DNA of 64,000 nucleotides from Natronorubrum texcoconense. GTDB taxonomy: Archaea > Halobacteriota > Halobacteria > Halobacteriales > Natrialbaceae. A program made the translations under genes and the position numbers. This document shows, piece by piece, positions 27,976-36,146 of this stretch. Numbering within the stretch: position 1 is the stretch's first letter; every line of letters begins with the position of its first letter. Under the pieces are notes generated by a model. That model did not search any database, was not told the origin of the DNA, and worked only from the letters and a program-made list of their open reading frames with translations. The DNA lies in assembly GCF_900100335.1 (NCBI RefSeq), contig NZ_FNFE01000004.1, forward strand, positions 372,001-436,000. The letters are read 5' to 3'.

Positions 27976-28842
27976 ATGGGAACCACGGCGGATATCGACG
28001 ATCTCGACGGCCTCGAGCACGGACTGGCTCGCGTCAACGACACCAAACTCCACTACGTAACGGCCGGGGAGGGGCCGCCGCTGGTCCTCTGTCACGGCTG
28101 GCCCCAGACCTGGTACGAGTGGCGCGAGGTGATCCCCACCCTCGCGACCGATTACACCGTCATCGCGCCGGATCTGCGCGGGATGGGCGATTCCGAGACG
28201 CCCCGTGCGGGCTACGACAAGGACACCGTCGCGACCGACGTCCGCGAACTCGTCCACCACCTCGGATTCGACGACGAGCCCATCGCGCTCGTCGGCCACG
28301 ACTGGGGAATGGCGACGGCCTACGCCTACGCGGCTCAGTACCGCGAGGAGGTCGCCGCGCTCTGCGTGCTCGAGGCCGGCCTCCCGGGGATCAACGAGGA
28401 CGGAAAACGCAAGCTCTGGCACACGCGCTTTCACAACGTTCCGGACCTGCCGGAGCGGCTGGTCGCCGGCCGGGAACGGCTTTACCTCTCGTGGTTTTAC
28501 AACGAAGGTGCGTACGACCCCTCGGCGATCACCGGCGACGCCCGCGACGAGTACGTCCGCTGTTACTCGCAGGCCGGCGGACTACGGGGCGGGTTCGAGT
28601 ACTATCGGGCCTACGAGGAGGACGCTGCGAACAACGACGCGCACGCCGAGGAGCCACTCGAGATCCCAGTCCTCGCGCTGGGTGGTGCCGCGTCGTTCCG
28701 CGAGCTCCCGATTCGCGACATGGGGGCGGTTGCGACGAACGTGGAGGGGGAGGTACTCGAGCGTGCTGGCCACTGGATTCCCGAGGAACGGCCCGAGTAC
28801 TTCGTCGAGCGGTTGACCGGTTTTCTCGAGGACGCGATGTAG
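27976..28842 (+). CDS. Alpha/beta hydrolase, epoxide hydrolase/dehalogenase-like
   Basis: A 288-residue hydrolase. Motifs in order: oxyanion-hole HGWPQTWYEW, DLRGMGDSE, and nucleophile elbow GHDWGM with Asp as the nucleophile, as in epoxide hydrolases and haloalkane dehalogenases. The acid and a final His (GHWIPEE) follow near the C-terminus. The substrate is not inferable. ATG 27976 begins the conserved region. Confidence 0.85.
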   Translation: MGTTADIDDLDGLEHGLARVNDTKLHYVTAGEGPPLVLCHGWPQTWYEWREVIPTLATDYTVIAPDLRGMGDSETPRAGYDKDTVATDVRELVHHLGFDDEPIALVGHDWGMATAYAYAAQYREEVAALCVLEAGLPGINEDGKRKLWHTRFHNVPDLPERLVAGRERLYLSWFYNEGAYDPSAITGDARDEYVRCYSQAGGLRGGFEYYRAYEEDAANNDAHAEEPLEIPVLALGGAASFRELPIRDMGAVATNVEGEVLERAGHWIPEERPEYFVERLTGFLEDAM

Positions 28843-28924
28843 TTCCGAGAGTGTAAAACGGGCTCGACGGGCGGTGTCGCCCTCGCTGCTCGTCCTCGAG
28901 GGTTATCCGAATTGGGCGAGAAAA

Positions 28925-28944
28925 CCCACGACTTCAGTCGTGGG
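28925..28944. repeat. IS200/IS605-type terminal hairpin
   Basis: An 8-bp perfect stem with a TTCA loop (CCCACGAC-TTCA-GTCGTGGG), preceded by GAGAAAA. This is the characteristic right-end hairpin left beside tnpB genes in haloarchaea. No tnpA or tnpB is present here, so it is a remnant, a miniature derivative, or serves as a terminator for the two mini-genes that read towards it. Confidence 0.55.
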
Positions 28945-28950
28945 CAGATG

Positions 28951-29070
28951 TCACGCTATCAGAATGCCTTCTGACCGATCCGTATCCGATTCGAACTGTG
29001 AAATCGCCTCGGCGACGTCTTCATCGGTTGCGTCCGGTGGGCGCTGCTCATCGTCCGTTTCGTCAGTCAT
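28951..29070 (-). CDS. Acidic 39-residue mini-protein
   Basis: A 40-codon frame with ATG at 29068-29070 overlapping the stop of the next upstream gene by 8 bases, so the two look translationally coupled. It encodes an acidic N-terminus (MTDETDDEQRPPDATDED) and a helical VAEAISQFES part, ending SEGILIA. Its stop lies 6 bases before the IS200/605-like hairpin. No family recognised; it could be cargo of a miniature transposon or an antitoxin-like partner. Confidence 0.45.
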   Translation of the reverse strand: MTDETDDEQRPPDATDEDVAEAISQFESDTDRSEGILIA

Positions 29071-29224
29071 TTCTCGTCTCTCTGTCGGCTTCCTGTCTGT
29101 ATAATGAGTGGTGGAGATAGTTCACAATCCGTTCCGCTGGGTATCCACACCGCTGGCAGATGCTCTCCCCTTGCTGGGGATCCCACGCTGGCTTGTGTTC
29201 TCCATCGTCACACGTCGGTTTCAT
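29063..29224 (-). CDS. Small zinc-finger-like protein, about 53 residues
   Basis: A small protein with a Cys in MKPTCDDGEHK and a CQRC pair (ICQRCGYPAE), giving a possible C-x3-H/C-x2-C zinc site, then a basic helix (RIVNYLHHSLYRQEAD). The frame is open further upstream to 29272, but Met at 29224 starts the compact domain. It overlaps the 39-residue gene downstream by 8 bases. A weak inverted repeat (GTAA..CTACG..CGTAG..TTAC, about 29281-29308) lies upstream and could be the other end of a mini-element. Confidence 0.45.
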   Translation of the reverse strand: MKPTCDDGEHKPAWDPQQGESICQRCGYPAERIVNYLHHSLYRQEADRETRND

Positions 29225-29354
29225 TTGGTATCGCTTCCCTTCCCCATACGGTCGAACGGAGCCAGTATGCATAGCTGTCAGGTAATGTCTACGTTAGCTC
29301 GTAGGTTACCCCCGAGTAATTACGATCCTGGGTTCTGACCCGACGAATTTCTGT

Positions 29355-29715
29355 GGCTCACGAGGTCGTTTGCCGGAGCAGTACGGCTACTTCGAGGCAT
29401 TGCTCACTCCGTTCTCGATGACGCCGCAGGAAGTTCGGGTGCAAGAATCGAACCCGATTGCGAGACTCGCTCTGCTCGTCTCGCGTGACTCGATTCTCTG
29501 ACGACTCCTACGGCTCACGAATTTGTTCGCCGGAGCAGCAAAGCTGCTCCGAGCCATCGCTCACTCCGTTCGCGATGACGCTGCAGGAAGTCCGGGTGCG
29601 AGAATCGAACCACGGTCGATCGCTTCCTTCCTCGCTTCGCTCGGAAGACTGCGCTCTCTCTGGTTCGATCTCGCCTTCCGGCTTTTCCGCTCCTCACTTC
29701 GTTCGTCGCGAAAAA
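29355..29715 (-). repeat. tRNA-His 3'-end satellite array
   Basis: Reading away from tRNA-His on the minus strand, there are two successive copies of its 3' end. The one at 29590-29611 is identical over 22 bases; the one at 29433-29456 has two mismatches in 24. The first unit is 126 bases and has the same plan as after tRNA-Val and tRNA-Phe: hairpin TTTTTCGC/GCGGAAAA, a T-arm-like GATCGAACC, a second hairpin with a GAGCGAAGCGAG loop, then the tRNA end. The segments 29355-29456 and 29512-29613 form an imperfect direct repeat with a period of 157. Short open frames across this array are artefacts. Confidence 0.7.
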
Positions 29716-29788
29716 GTCCGGGTGCGAGAATCGAACCCGCGTCTCAGCCTCCACAAGGCTGAAGGATAACCACTACCCCAACCCGGAC
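29716..29788 (-). tRNA. tRNA-His (anticodon GTG)
   Basis: Acceptor TCCGGGT/ACCCGGA with an encoded extra G at -1 (29788) facing C73 (29716), the identity element of tRNA-His. The anticodon loop is TTGTGGA (GTG) and the T-loop TTCGATT. There is no intron and no encoded CCA. Confidence 0.96.
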
Positions 29789-29966
29789 ACGCTTGCAAGA
29801 AAAAATACGCGCGGTCGGACTGAAATACGTTACGACTCGAGTACGCACCCGTGCGACTCCGTACCGCGGGATTTCCAGACGCACTGCCGACGAGACCGTT
29901 ACACGCCACATCAGCGACCGTCGACCGGGACGTTTTTCGGCACACAGGCCCTAGCACCGCCAACGC

Positions 29967-30422
29967 GTGGCCATCACCGACAAAATCTACGTCAAGAATC
30001 ACCGCCAGCTCAGCTCCCAGCTCGAGACGAACATCCCGAAGGGCGCGTTCAAGGGCGCGACGCTGGACATGCTTTTCCAGGGCCAGGGGCTCGAGAAACT
30101 CGACGACGCGACCCGCGACCGCGTCCTCGATTTCACGGAGGACTTCCTCGACTGCGGCTGTGACAACAACCCCTACTGCGGCTGTCCGGAACGGAAGTTC
30201 CTGCAGTATCTCCTCGAGTTGCGCGCACAGGGGCTGGGTCCGGACGCCATCGTCGACGTGATGACCGACGACTACATGGTGTACGCCTACCCCGGCGACG
30301 TACTTTCCTTCCTCGACAACGCGGTGCGGACGCTCGAGGCGGCCGAAGGGCTCGCGCAGGTCGACGGCGCGAACGAAAAGTACGACGAGATCCGACGGGA
30401 GAAGCAGAATCTCACCCGCTGA
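29967..30422 (+). CDS. DUF5814-like Cys-rich protein
   Basis: A 151-residue soluble haloarchaeal protein with a Cys cluster (DCGCDNNPYCGCPERK) near residues 62-77, which could bind zinc or an Fe-S centre. A helical C-terminal half contains YAYPGDVLSFLDNAVRTLEA. It matches my memory of the domain called DUF5814, also found on some archaeal helicases. The start is GTG 29967. Function unknown. Confidence 0.65.
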   Translation: MAITDKIYVKNHRQLSSQLETNIPKGAFKGATLDMLFQGQGLEKLDDATRDRVLDFTEDFLDCGCDNNPYCGCPERKFLQYLLELRAQGLGPDAIVDVMTDDYMVYAYPGDVLSFLDNAVRTLEAAEGLAQVDGANEKYDEIRREKQNLTR

Positions 30423-30499
30423 TCGCAATCCGCAGAGAGCCACTAAGTCCCAATCTGTACACGCGCCACCCCAGATAAGACGCTGACTCCTACCGCGTT

Positions 30500-30925
30500 C
30501 TACCGCAACTGGTAGGACTCGTCTTCCTCGTCGAGTTCGTCGAGCAACAGCACTTCGTCCTCCTCGTCCTCGAGTCGGTCCTGCAGGTCGTTGACGTAGC
30601 CCTTGTACTCGTCGAGCTGTTCCCGGAGGTGGTCAGCCTCGAGTTCGAGCCGTTCGTGTTCGCGGATGAAGCTCTTCGGGACCTCGACGCTCGGCGGGAA
30701 CGTCCGGTCGCCGTCGTCGCCTCCCGACCCGGCCGCCCCTCGCGCCTCGAGTTCGTCCTCGGGGACGACTTCGACCTGGCCATCGTGTTCGACGAGGAGG
30801 TCGACGTAGTCACGAAAGACCGCGGACAACGAGATGTCGCGTTCCTCGGCGATGTCCTGGAGCGCCGCGAACGCGTCCTCGTTCACGCGAAACGAGATCG
30901 TCTTGTTCTTGTTGCCCATTGGCAT
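30500..30925 (-). CDS. Ribbon-helix-helix protein with coiled-coil tail
   Basis: A 141-residue protein. Residues 5-45 (KTISFRVNEDAFAALQDIAEERDISLSAVFRDYV) have the beta-strand, helix, helix pattern of MetJ/Arc-type DNA-binding domains. Residues 90-130 form a charged coiled coil (REHERLELEADHLREQL) and the tail is acidic. It probably binds DNA as a dimer or larger oligomer. A TATA-like GTTAAGTATC near 30942-30950 suits a start at ATG 30925 or ATG 30919. Confidence 0.75.
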   Translation of the reverse strand: MPMGNKNKTISFRVNEDAFAALQDIAEERDISLSAVFRDYVDLLVEHDGQVEVVPEDELEARGAAGSGGDDGDRTFPPSVEVPKSFIREHERLELEADHLREQLDEYKGYVNDLQDRLEDEEDEVLLLDELDEEDESYQLR

Positions 30926-31034
30926 CTATTCGTCGGTCCTGATACTTAACGGTTCGTCAGACGAGGTGCCGCGTCCCGCGTCTGCAGACCCTCACGACCG
31001 GACAGGCTATCCGACTCCGGACCGAACGCAACCC

Positions 31035-32009
31035 ATGCTCACCGACACGCCGGGGCTGCACCACGTGACGGGGATCGTCGGGGACGCCCAGGAGACGATC
31101 GATTTCTACGCGGGCGTCCTCGGCCTGCGACTCGTCGCGCAGACGGTGAACTACGAGGACATCCTGCAACACCACCTCTACTTCGGCGACGCGGCCGGCT
31201 CCCCGGGAACGGTCCTGACGCAGTTTCCGGACCCCCACGCCGATCCGGGTCGCCGCGGCACACCGCAGGTCGCGTCGGTCTCGTTCGTCGTTCCGGCAGA
31301 CGCACTCGAGTTCTGGCAGACCCGACTCGAGGATCACGATATCGCCGTCGAGGGCCCCTCCGAGCGATTCGACGAGCGCGTGCTGCAGTTCGAAGACCCC
31401 GTCGGAACGGCACTCGAGTTCGTCGCCGGACCGGCGTCGGATCCCGGCTCCGACCTCGACACCGGTACCGAGCCGTGGACGGCGGGCCCCGTCCCCGAAG
31501 CCAGCGCCGTCCGCGGACTCCACGGCGTCTCGCTCCTGTCGGTCAACCCGTACTCGACGGCGAGCACGCTCGAGACGCTCGGCTTCGACCACGAGGCCGA
31601 ATACGAGAACCGAATCCGATACCGGGCCTCGGGACCCCGAGCGACGGCGATCGATATCCTCGATCGCGAGGCTCCCTTCGGCCGCGAGGGGCCCGGAACG
31701 CTCCACCACGTCGCGGTCCGAGTCGACGACGAAGCGTCCCTCTACGAGTGGCACGACCTCTTCGCCGAGCGCGACTACGACGTCTCGCGGGTCAAGGATC
31801 GGCACTTCTTCCACTCGCTGTACGTCCGCGAACCGGGCGGCGTGCTCTTCGAACTCGCGACCGAGACCGACGGCGTCGCCGCGAGCGGCGAGACGGGCGG
31901 CCCGGGGGAGTCGCTGTACCTGCCCGGTCGGTTCGAGGCGGACCGCGATCTGATCGAGAGTCAACTTCCCGCACTGACGGCTCCAACGGGAGCCGCCCTC
32001 GAGCGATGA
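31035..32009 (+). CDS. Ring-cleaving dioxygenase, VOC family (MhqO-like)
   Basis: A 324-residue protein with two paired glyoxalase/VOC modules. Metal ligands are visible: GLHHVTGI (His) at the N-terminus, TLHHVAVRV (His) at about residue 225, and GGVLFELATE (Glu) about 50 residues later. It overlaps the next gene, a carboxylesterase-type hydrolase, by 4 bases (ATGA). The pair matches the MhqO-MhqD arrangement of hydroquinone/quinone detoxification in Bacillus and relatives, so a role with aromatic or electrophilic stress is inferred. Confidence 0.85.
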   Translation: MLTDTPGLHHVTGIVGDAQETIDFYAGVLGLRLVAQTVNYEDILQHHLYFGDAAGSPGTVLTQFPDPHADPGRRGTPQVASVSFVVPADALEFWQTRLEDHDIAVEGPSERFDERVLQFEDPVGTALEFVAGPASDPGSDLDTGTEPWTAGPVPEASAVRGLHGVSLLSVNPYSTASTLETLGFDHEAEYENRIRYRASGPRATAIDILDREAPFGREGPGTLHHVAVRVDDEASLYEWHDLFAERDYDVSRVKDRHFFHSLYVREPGGVLFELATETDGVAASGETGGPGESLYLPGRFEADRDLIESQLPALTAPTGAALER

Positions 32010-32683
32010 CCGGCGCGGATCGATCGATGCGCGCAGTTTCGGGACCCCACGCCGGCCAGCCGCTGCTCACGGCCGGCGCTCCCGCGCTGGCCGCCGAGGC
32101 CGCGTTCGTCGTCTGCCACGGCCGCGGCGCGACGGCACAGGGCGTCGTCAACCTCTTCGAGCCGACCTATCGCCACGGACTCGCCGTGCTCGCGCCGCAG
32201 GCCGACCGAAGCCGCTGGTATCCCCGCCCGGCGAACGCACCGCGAGCGGAGAACGAACCGTGGCTCTCCTCGAGCGTCGACTGCGTGGCCGCAGCGCTCG
32301 AGCGAGCCGAATCGATCGGCATCCCGCCCGAACGAACCGTCCTCGGCGGCTTCTCGCAGGGCGCCTGCGTCGTCGCGGAGTTCGTCCACCGTAATCCGGC
32401 TCGTTACGGCGGCCTCGCCGTCCTCTCCGGCACGCTCCCCGGCTCGATGGACGACCTCGAATCGATCGATATCGACGGCTCGCTCGCGGGAACGCCGATC
32501 CTGCTCGGCTACGGCGTGGACGACCCTCACGTCGATCCAGATCACGTCGCCGAAACGGTTCGCGTCTTCGAACGGGCTGACGCAACCGTCGACGAGCGGC
32601 GCTACCTCGAGACGGGACACGAGGTCACCGGCGACGAGTTCGACGCGATCGGTGGGCTGTTCGAGCGCGCTCTCGAGTCGTGA
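32006..32683 (+). CDS. Phospholipase/carboxylesterase-type hydrolase (MhqD-like)
   Basis: A 225-residue alpha/beta hydrolase with VVCHGRGA (oxyanion region), GGFSQGACV (nucleophile Ser elbow), GVDDPHVDP (Asp) and ETGHEVT (His), a complete catalytic triad. It is translationally coupled to the VOC dioxygenase upstream by an ATGA overlap and convergent with a third gene that is again a VOC protein. The substrate is unknown. Confidence 0.85.
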   Translation: MTGADRSMRAVSGPHAGQPLLTAGAPALAAEAAFVVCHGRGATAQGVVNLFEPTYRHGLAVLAPQADRSRWYPRPANAPRAENEPWLSSSVDCVAAALERAESIGIPPERTVLGGFSQGACVVAEFVHRNPARYGGLAVLSGTLPGSMDDLESIDIDGSLAGTPILLGYGVDDPHVDPDHVAETVRVFERADATVDERRYLETGHEVTGDEFDAIGGLFERALES

Positions 32684-32687
32684 CGAG

Positions 32688-33167
32688 CTACGTCGAATCC
32701 GGGCCGAGTCCTTTCTCCGAAAGCTCCTCGAGCGCGTCCTCGCTCTTTTCGAGGTTGTCGAGCCCCATGCCGTCGAGGACGTGATCCGCTTTCGTGAACT
32801 GGATCTCCTCGTAGTCGACGATCTGGAACCGGTTGCCCCACGGATCGTGGAACTCGAGTCCCGGCACGTCGAGACGGTCGATTTCGAGTTCGGCGAGTCG
32901 CCGTTCGACGCGGCCCGCGTCGTCGACGACGAGTCCGAAGTGGCGCGCGTCGTCGGCCGTCTCGCCGGCCGCATCGGTTTCGGCCAGCGCGATGAACTGG
33001 TCACCCATGTCGATGAACGCCTTCGTGTTGCTTCGGCCTCGGAGGTCGAACGCGAACAGCGAGCGGTAGAACTCGAGCGCGTCGTCGATGTCCCCGACCT
33101 CGAGTGCGACGTGATTCGTCCCGACGAGTCTGGCGCGGTCGTCACGGCTGTCGTCAGTTTCGCTCAT
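32688..33167 (-). CDS. Single-module VOC/glyoxalase-family protein
   Basis: A 159-residue protein with one VOC fold. GTNHVALEVGDIDDALEFYRS opens the domain with a metal-ligand His, and FHDPWGNRFQIVDY holds the later conserved part. The last 40 residues are helical and charged. ATG 33167 is chosen; sequence upstream in frame is not protein-like. It ends 4 bases from the stop of the MhqD-like gene (convergent). Activity unknown. Confidence 0.78.
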   Translation of the reverse strand: MSETDDSRDDRARLVGTNHVALEVGDIDDALEFYRSLFAFDLRGRSNTKAFIDMGDQFIALAETDAAGETADDARHFGLVVDDAGRVERRLAELEIDRLDVPGLEFHDPWGNRFQIVDYEEIQFTKADHVLDGMGLDNLEKSEDALEELSEKGLGPDST

Positions 33168-33265
33168 ACTCGTTACTCGTCGCTCGAGTCCGGTAACCGC
33201 TGTGCTGGCAGCGTCGCTCGAGTCGAGCGAGTCGGCTCCGAAAAGAACGGCGTCGGTCGACCGTT

Positions 33266-33910
33266 TCAGGCCGGCGCTTCGGCTTCGTCCTCGTCTTCCA
33301 GCCCCTCGAGTCCCTCGAGGGCCTGGATCACGTCGTTGCGGTAGTTGATGACCGGCGAGTCGTATCGCTCGCGGGCCATCTGGGCGTACTCGTTGGTGGG
33401 GGCCGTCGACCCGCTCTCGGGCGCTTCCTGCTCGGCCTCCCACTCCTCGAACGCTTCGATGCGGTCGAGGGTTCGTTCGGCGGTTTCGACGACCCAGCGG
33501 TCGCGAGTCGCGTCGTCGACGACCGCGATGGATTCGGGTCGGACGGAGACGTTGACGGTGCCGTCGTCGGTCTCGTAGGTCCGCGGCTTGCCGACGATGG
33601 CGACGTATGCAGGCGGCTCCGTATCTCGCAATACGGCGGCGGCCTCGGGCTGGTACTGCCCGGCGTAGACGAAGAACGTCCCGGTCGGATCGACGACGCG
33701 GCCGCGCCAGTACTCGCTGTCGTCGCCGACGTCCTCGGTTTCGGTGAGGGTGCCGACGATGAACACGCGGTTCGCGCGGTCGCCGGTCGGGAGGAGCGCG
33801 TAGTTGGGTGCGCGCTCGTCGTCGCTCTCTTTGAAGGAATACGTCGAGTCGTTGAATTCGGAGGCGAAGACGCGGCGGGCGACTTCGCGGGTGAGTTCTG
33901 CCTGGCTCAT
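33266..33910 (-). CDS. rpap3: RPA-associated protein
   Basis: A 214-residue protein of the archaeal RPA-associated family (COG3390-type). An OB-fold covers about residues 35-130 (VFIVGTLTETEDVG, WRGRVVDPTGTFFVYAGQYQPEA), followed by an acidic helical tail. It starts one base after the stop of the RPA gene, so the two form a tight operon. The two-gene layout with a zinc-finger RPA matches rpa3-rpap3 of Haloferax volcanii, needed for viability and DNA repair there. Confidence 0.85.
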   Translation of the reverse strand: MSQAELTREVARRVFASEFNDSTYSFKESDDERAPNYALLPTGDRANRVFIVGTLTETEDVGDDSEYWRGRVVDPTGTFFVYAGQYQPEAAAVLRDTEPPAYVAIVGKPRTYETDDGTVNVSVRPESIAVVDDATRDRWVVETAERTLDRIEAFEEWEAEQEAPESGSTAPTNEYAQMARERYDSPVINYRNDVIQALEGLEGLEDEDEAEAPA

Positions 33911-33911
33911 G

Positions 33912-34841
33912 TTACATCGACCTCGCTTTGATCAGCAGCTGTTCCGGATCGGCCGGCCCGTCGAGCTCTTCGACGTCGTCGGCGAGCACGTAGCGGCCGA
34001 ACGTCGGCCCCTCGATTCGGTAGTAGGTGCCGACGATGTCGTCCATGATCTCGTCGGCGACGATCGTCGTGTCCAGAGCGTCCATCGCCATCTCTTTGGC
34101 CTCCTCGAGACTCAGCCCCGTCAGGTCCTCGGTGGCCTCCTTGTCGAAGATGACCTCGTGGGCGTCGATGCCGTCGTCGACGACGGCCTTGATGCGGAGG
34201 TCGAACTCGCCTTCGACCTCGCCGTGTTCGTTACAGCGGCCGTTCTGGAGGACGCGCGTGCAGTCCTCCTTCGGGCAGCGCTTGATGAGTCCGCTGCCGC
34301 TTTGCATGTCGACGAGTGCGCCTTCGATCTCGCTCGTGTCGTCGCCGACTTCGAGTTCCTCGTCGAGCTCCTCGATCACCGTCGTCGAGTTGAGTTTCAC
34401 CGAGTACCGGCCCTGGTACTCGTCGGTGACGACGTTTCGGAGTTCGTAGACGCCGCCCTCCTCGAGTGCGGGGAGGTCGGATTTAGCCCACTTGGTGAAC
34501 TTGATCGTCCCCGTCGGGTCGCCCAGCAGGCCGACCTGCGCGACGGAGTCGCTCCGGGGGTCCCAGAGTTCGATAACTTTCGCGGTGAGGTCGATCCACT
34601 GCTCGGGTTCGTCGACGTCCTCGACGTTGGCCGCCTCGCTGCCGCCCCGCGAGATGTCCTCGCGCTCGAGGCCGGCCTCCTCTAAGTAGTGGTTGGTGAC
34701 GCTTCGGCGTGCCTCGTCGATGGGTACCTTGTACTCGTCGACGAGCGTGGTCAGTCGCTCCTCGACGTCGTCGACGCTCACGTCGATGTGGTCTGAAAAC
34801 TGCGCGTGTATGTCGTCCGCGTGCTGTCGTACGTCGCTCAT
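33912..34841 (-). CDS. rpa3: Replication protein A, single-stranded DNA-binding (Rpa3-type)
   Basis: A 309-residue ssDNA-binding protein. The N-terminal helical part is followed by an OB fold at about residues 75-165 (IDLTAKVIELWDP, VGLLGDPTGTIKFTKW). A zinc-finger module (CPKEDC...CNEH, about residues 190-210) precedes a second domain. The start at 34841 begins the conserved sequence. The size and zinc finger, with rpap immediately downstream, point to Rpa3 rather than the longer three-OB Rpa1. It acts in replication and repair. Confidence 0.87.
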   Translation of the reverse strand: MSDVRQHADDIHAQFSDHIDVSVDDVEERLTTLVDEYKVPIDEARRSVTNHYLEEAGLEREDISRGGSEAANVEDVDEPEQWIDLTAKVIELWDPRSDSVAQVGLLGDPTGTIKFTKWAKSDLPALEEGGVYELRNVVTDEYQGRYSVKLNSTTVIEELDEELEVGDDTSEIEGALVDMQSGSGLIKRCPKEDCTRVLQNGRCNEHGEVEGEFDLRIKAVVDDGIDAHEVIFDKEATEDLTGLSLEEAKEMAMDALDTTIVADEIMDDIVGTYYRIEGPTFGRYVLADDVEELDGPADPEQLLIKARSM

Positions 34842-34972
34842 TGTGTCACGCCTCCTCTTTGGTTTCACTGGGAGGCATACGTCGGTTCGCGCCCAATAGT
34901 ATTTAAAGTATCGGGGCCGGAGTGAAAGTGAATACTGGCGGGCCGAACCGGGAGACGGCGGGGAGACTTCGA

Positions 34973-35686
34973 TCAGTCGTCATCGGACCCGTTGTCGGAA
35001 TTCGCGTTCTCGTCACCGCTGTCGCCGGCGTCGGTCTCCTCGTCGTCGCCGTCGGTCTCGCCATCGTCACTGATCGCGTCGATTCCGTCACCGTCCGGGG
35101 TTTCGACGACGATCTGAACGTGGTCCCCATCCTGCAGTTCGTAGTCGAGGTCGACCGTCTGTCCGTCGACCGCGATATCGACGCTCGTCTCCGGCTCCTC
35201 GTCGGCGTACGTTTCGCCTTCGATCGTGATCGAGGAGTCGGTGATCGGCATCGTTACGTCCTCCATGGCCTCCTCGAGCGTCACCCGCTCGGGATGCATG
35301 TGCCAGACGTTGCCGTCGCCCGGGTGGAAGTGGAACGTGCCGCCGAGTTCCTGGTAGTAGTACGCCTGTTGCTCGAAGTCGAACGTCTCGCCGTCGACCT
35401 CGACGGTGAGCTGGCCGTGGTCGTGGACGCGGCTCTCGCCGTCGTCACTGACGCCCATCATGACGACGTAGCCGACCAGCGCCAGCACGATTACACCGAG
35501 TATCGCGCCGAATCCGTACACGGCAAGTCCGAGCGATTCGTCGTCCCCATCGCCCCCCGTCCCGCGGTGGTCCTCGACGCGCCGCCGATCGATCCGACCC
35601 AGTTGGCCCTCGTGGTCGCTCGCGAGATGCTCGAGGTAGGCAGTCTCGTCGGAAAACGACGCGTCACAGTAGTCGCACTCCGGCAT
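34973..35686 (-). CDS. C2H2 zinc-finger protein with membrane anchor and extracytoplasmic domain
   Basis: A 237-residue protein of unusual build. Residues 4-25 form a classical C2H2 finger (Cys4-x2-Cys7-x12-His20-x4-His25). A linker is followed by one transmembrane helix at about residues 56-78. After that comes an outside domain with a His-rich segment (GGTFHFHPGDGNVWHMHPE) and beta-rich ubiquitin-like stretches, then a long Asp/Glu tail. The His cluster suggests metal (copper or zinc) sensing or binding outside, with the finger inside. The start at ATG 35686 is set by the finger. Confidence 0.72.
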   Translation of the reverse strand: MPECDYCDASFSDETAYLEHLASDHEGQLGRIDRRRVEDHRGTGGDGDDESLGLAVYGFGAILGVIVLALVGYVVMMGVSDDGESRVHDHGQLTVEVDGETFDFEQQAYYYQELGGTFHFHPGDGNVWHMHPERVTLEEAMEDVTMPITDSSITIEGETYADEEPETSVDIAVDGQTVDLDYELQDGDHVQIVVETPDGDGIDAISDDGETDGDDEETDAGDSGDENANSDNGSDDD

Positions 35687-35811
35687 TGACAAACCTAGGG
35701 AACTCACCGTCTTCAATCGGTCGGTCAACGTACCCCAGTCGCTGGACCGCCGCAATTTCGGCGCGCCCGTCGGCGACGGGTCTATAGTTCTCGCGAGCTA
35801 ACGGAGTGGTA

Positions 35812-36129
35812 ATGTCGGACCGCCGTCGGCTCGAGCAGTTCTTGCGCTCGCGGTTCCGGGAGGCGGGCGAGCAGTACGAGCGCGCTCGCGGCTCGACCAA
35901 CGATCAGCTCGCGGAAGCCCGCGAGGCGTACGAGGCGGCGAAAAACGCTCGCGGTCTGCCCGTTGACGAAGCGGGCCGAGCGAAGATCGTCTGTCGCCGC
36001 TACGCCGAGCGTCGAGCCGCGAAGCTCGACGAGCAGTATCGGCCGGCGTGTTACGAGGACGGCCATCCGGACTGCGAAGGCTGCGTGGAAGACGTCCACG
36101 AGGGACGAATCGAAACCTGGGGGAACTGA
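35812..36129 (+). CDS. Conserved haloarchaeal small protein (DUF7091-like)
   Basis: A 105-residue soluble protein, basic and helical at the N-terminus (RRRLEQFLRSRFREAGEQYE), with three Cys near the C-terminal end (YEDGHPDCEGCVED). TCTATAGTT at 35781-35789 lies about 27 bases upstream, supporting ATG 35812. It resembles the family I know as DUF7091, without a check. Function unknown. Confidence 0.65.
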   Translation: MSDRRRLEQFLRSRFREAGEQYERARGSTNDQLAEAREAYEAAKNARGLPVDEAGRAKIVCRRYAERRAAKLDEQYRPACYEDGHPDCEGCVEDVHEGRIETWGN

Positions 36130-36146
36130 CCGACCGCGTCTGCGGC

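Noticed and set aside
29458-29769. Short open frames across tRNA-His and its upstream copies
   Set aside because: Both strands translate the repeated tRNA 3' ends and hairpins, giving repeated pseudo-peptides such as VRVRESN. They are artefacts of the repeats.
30500-30925. Possibility that the RHH protein is the cell-division regulator CdrS or CdrL
   Set aside because: CdrS is much shorter and lies next to cdrL and ftsZ2-related genes. This protein has a long coiled-coil tail and different neighbours.
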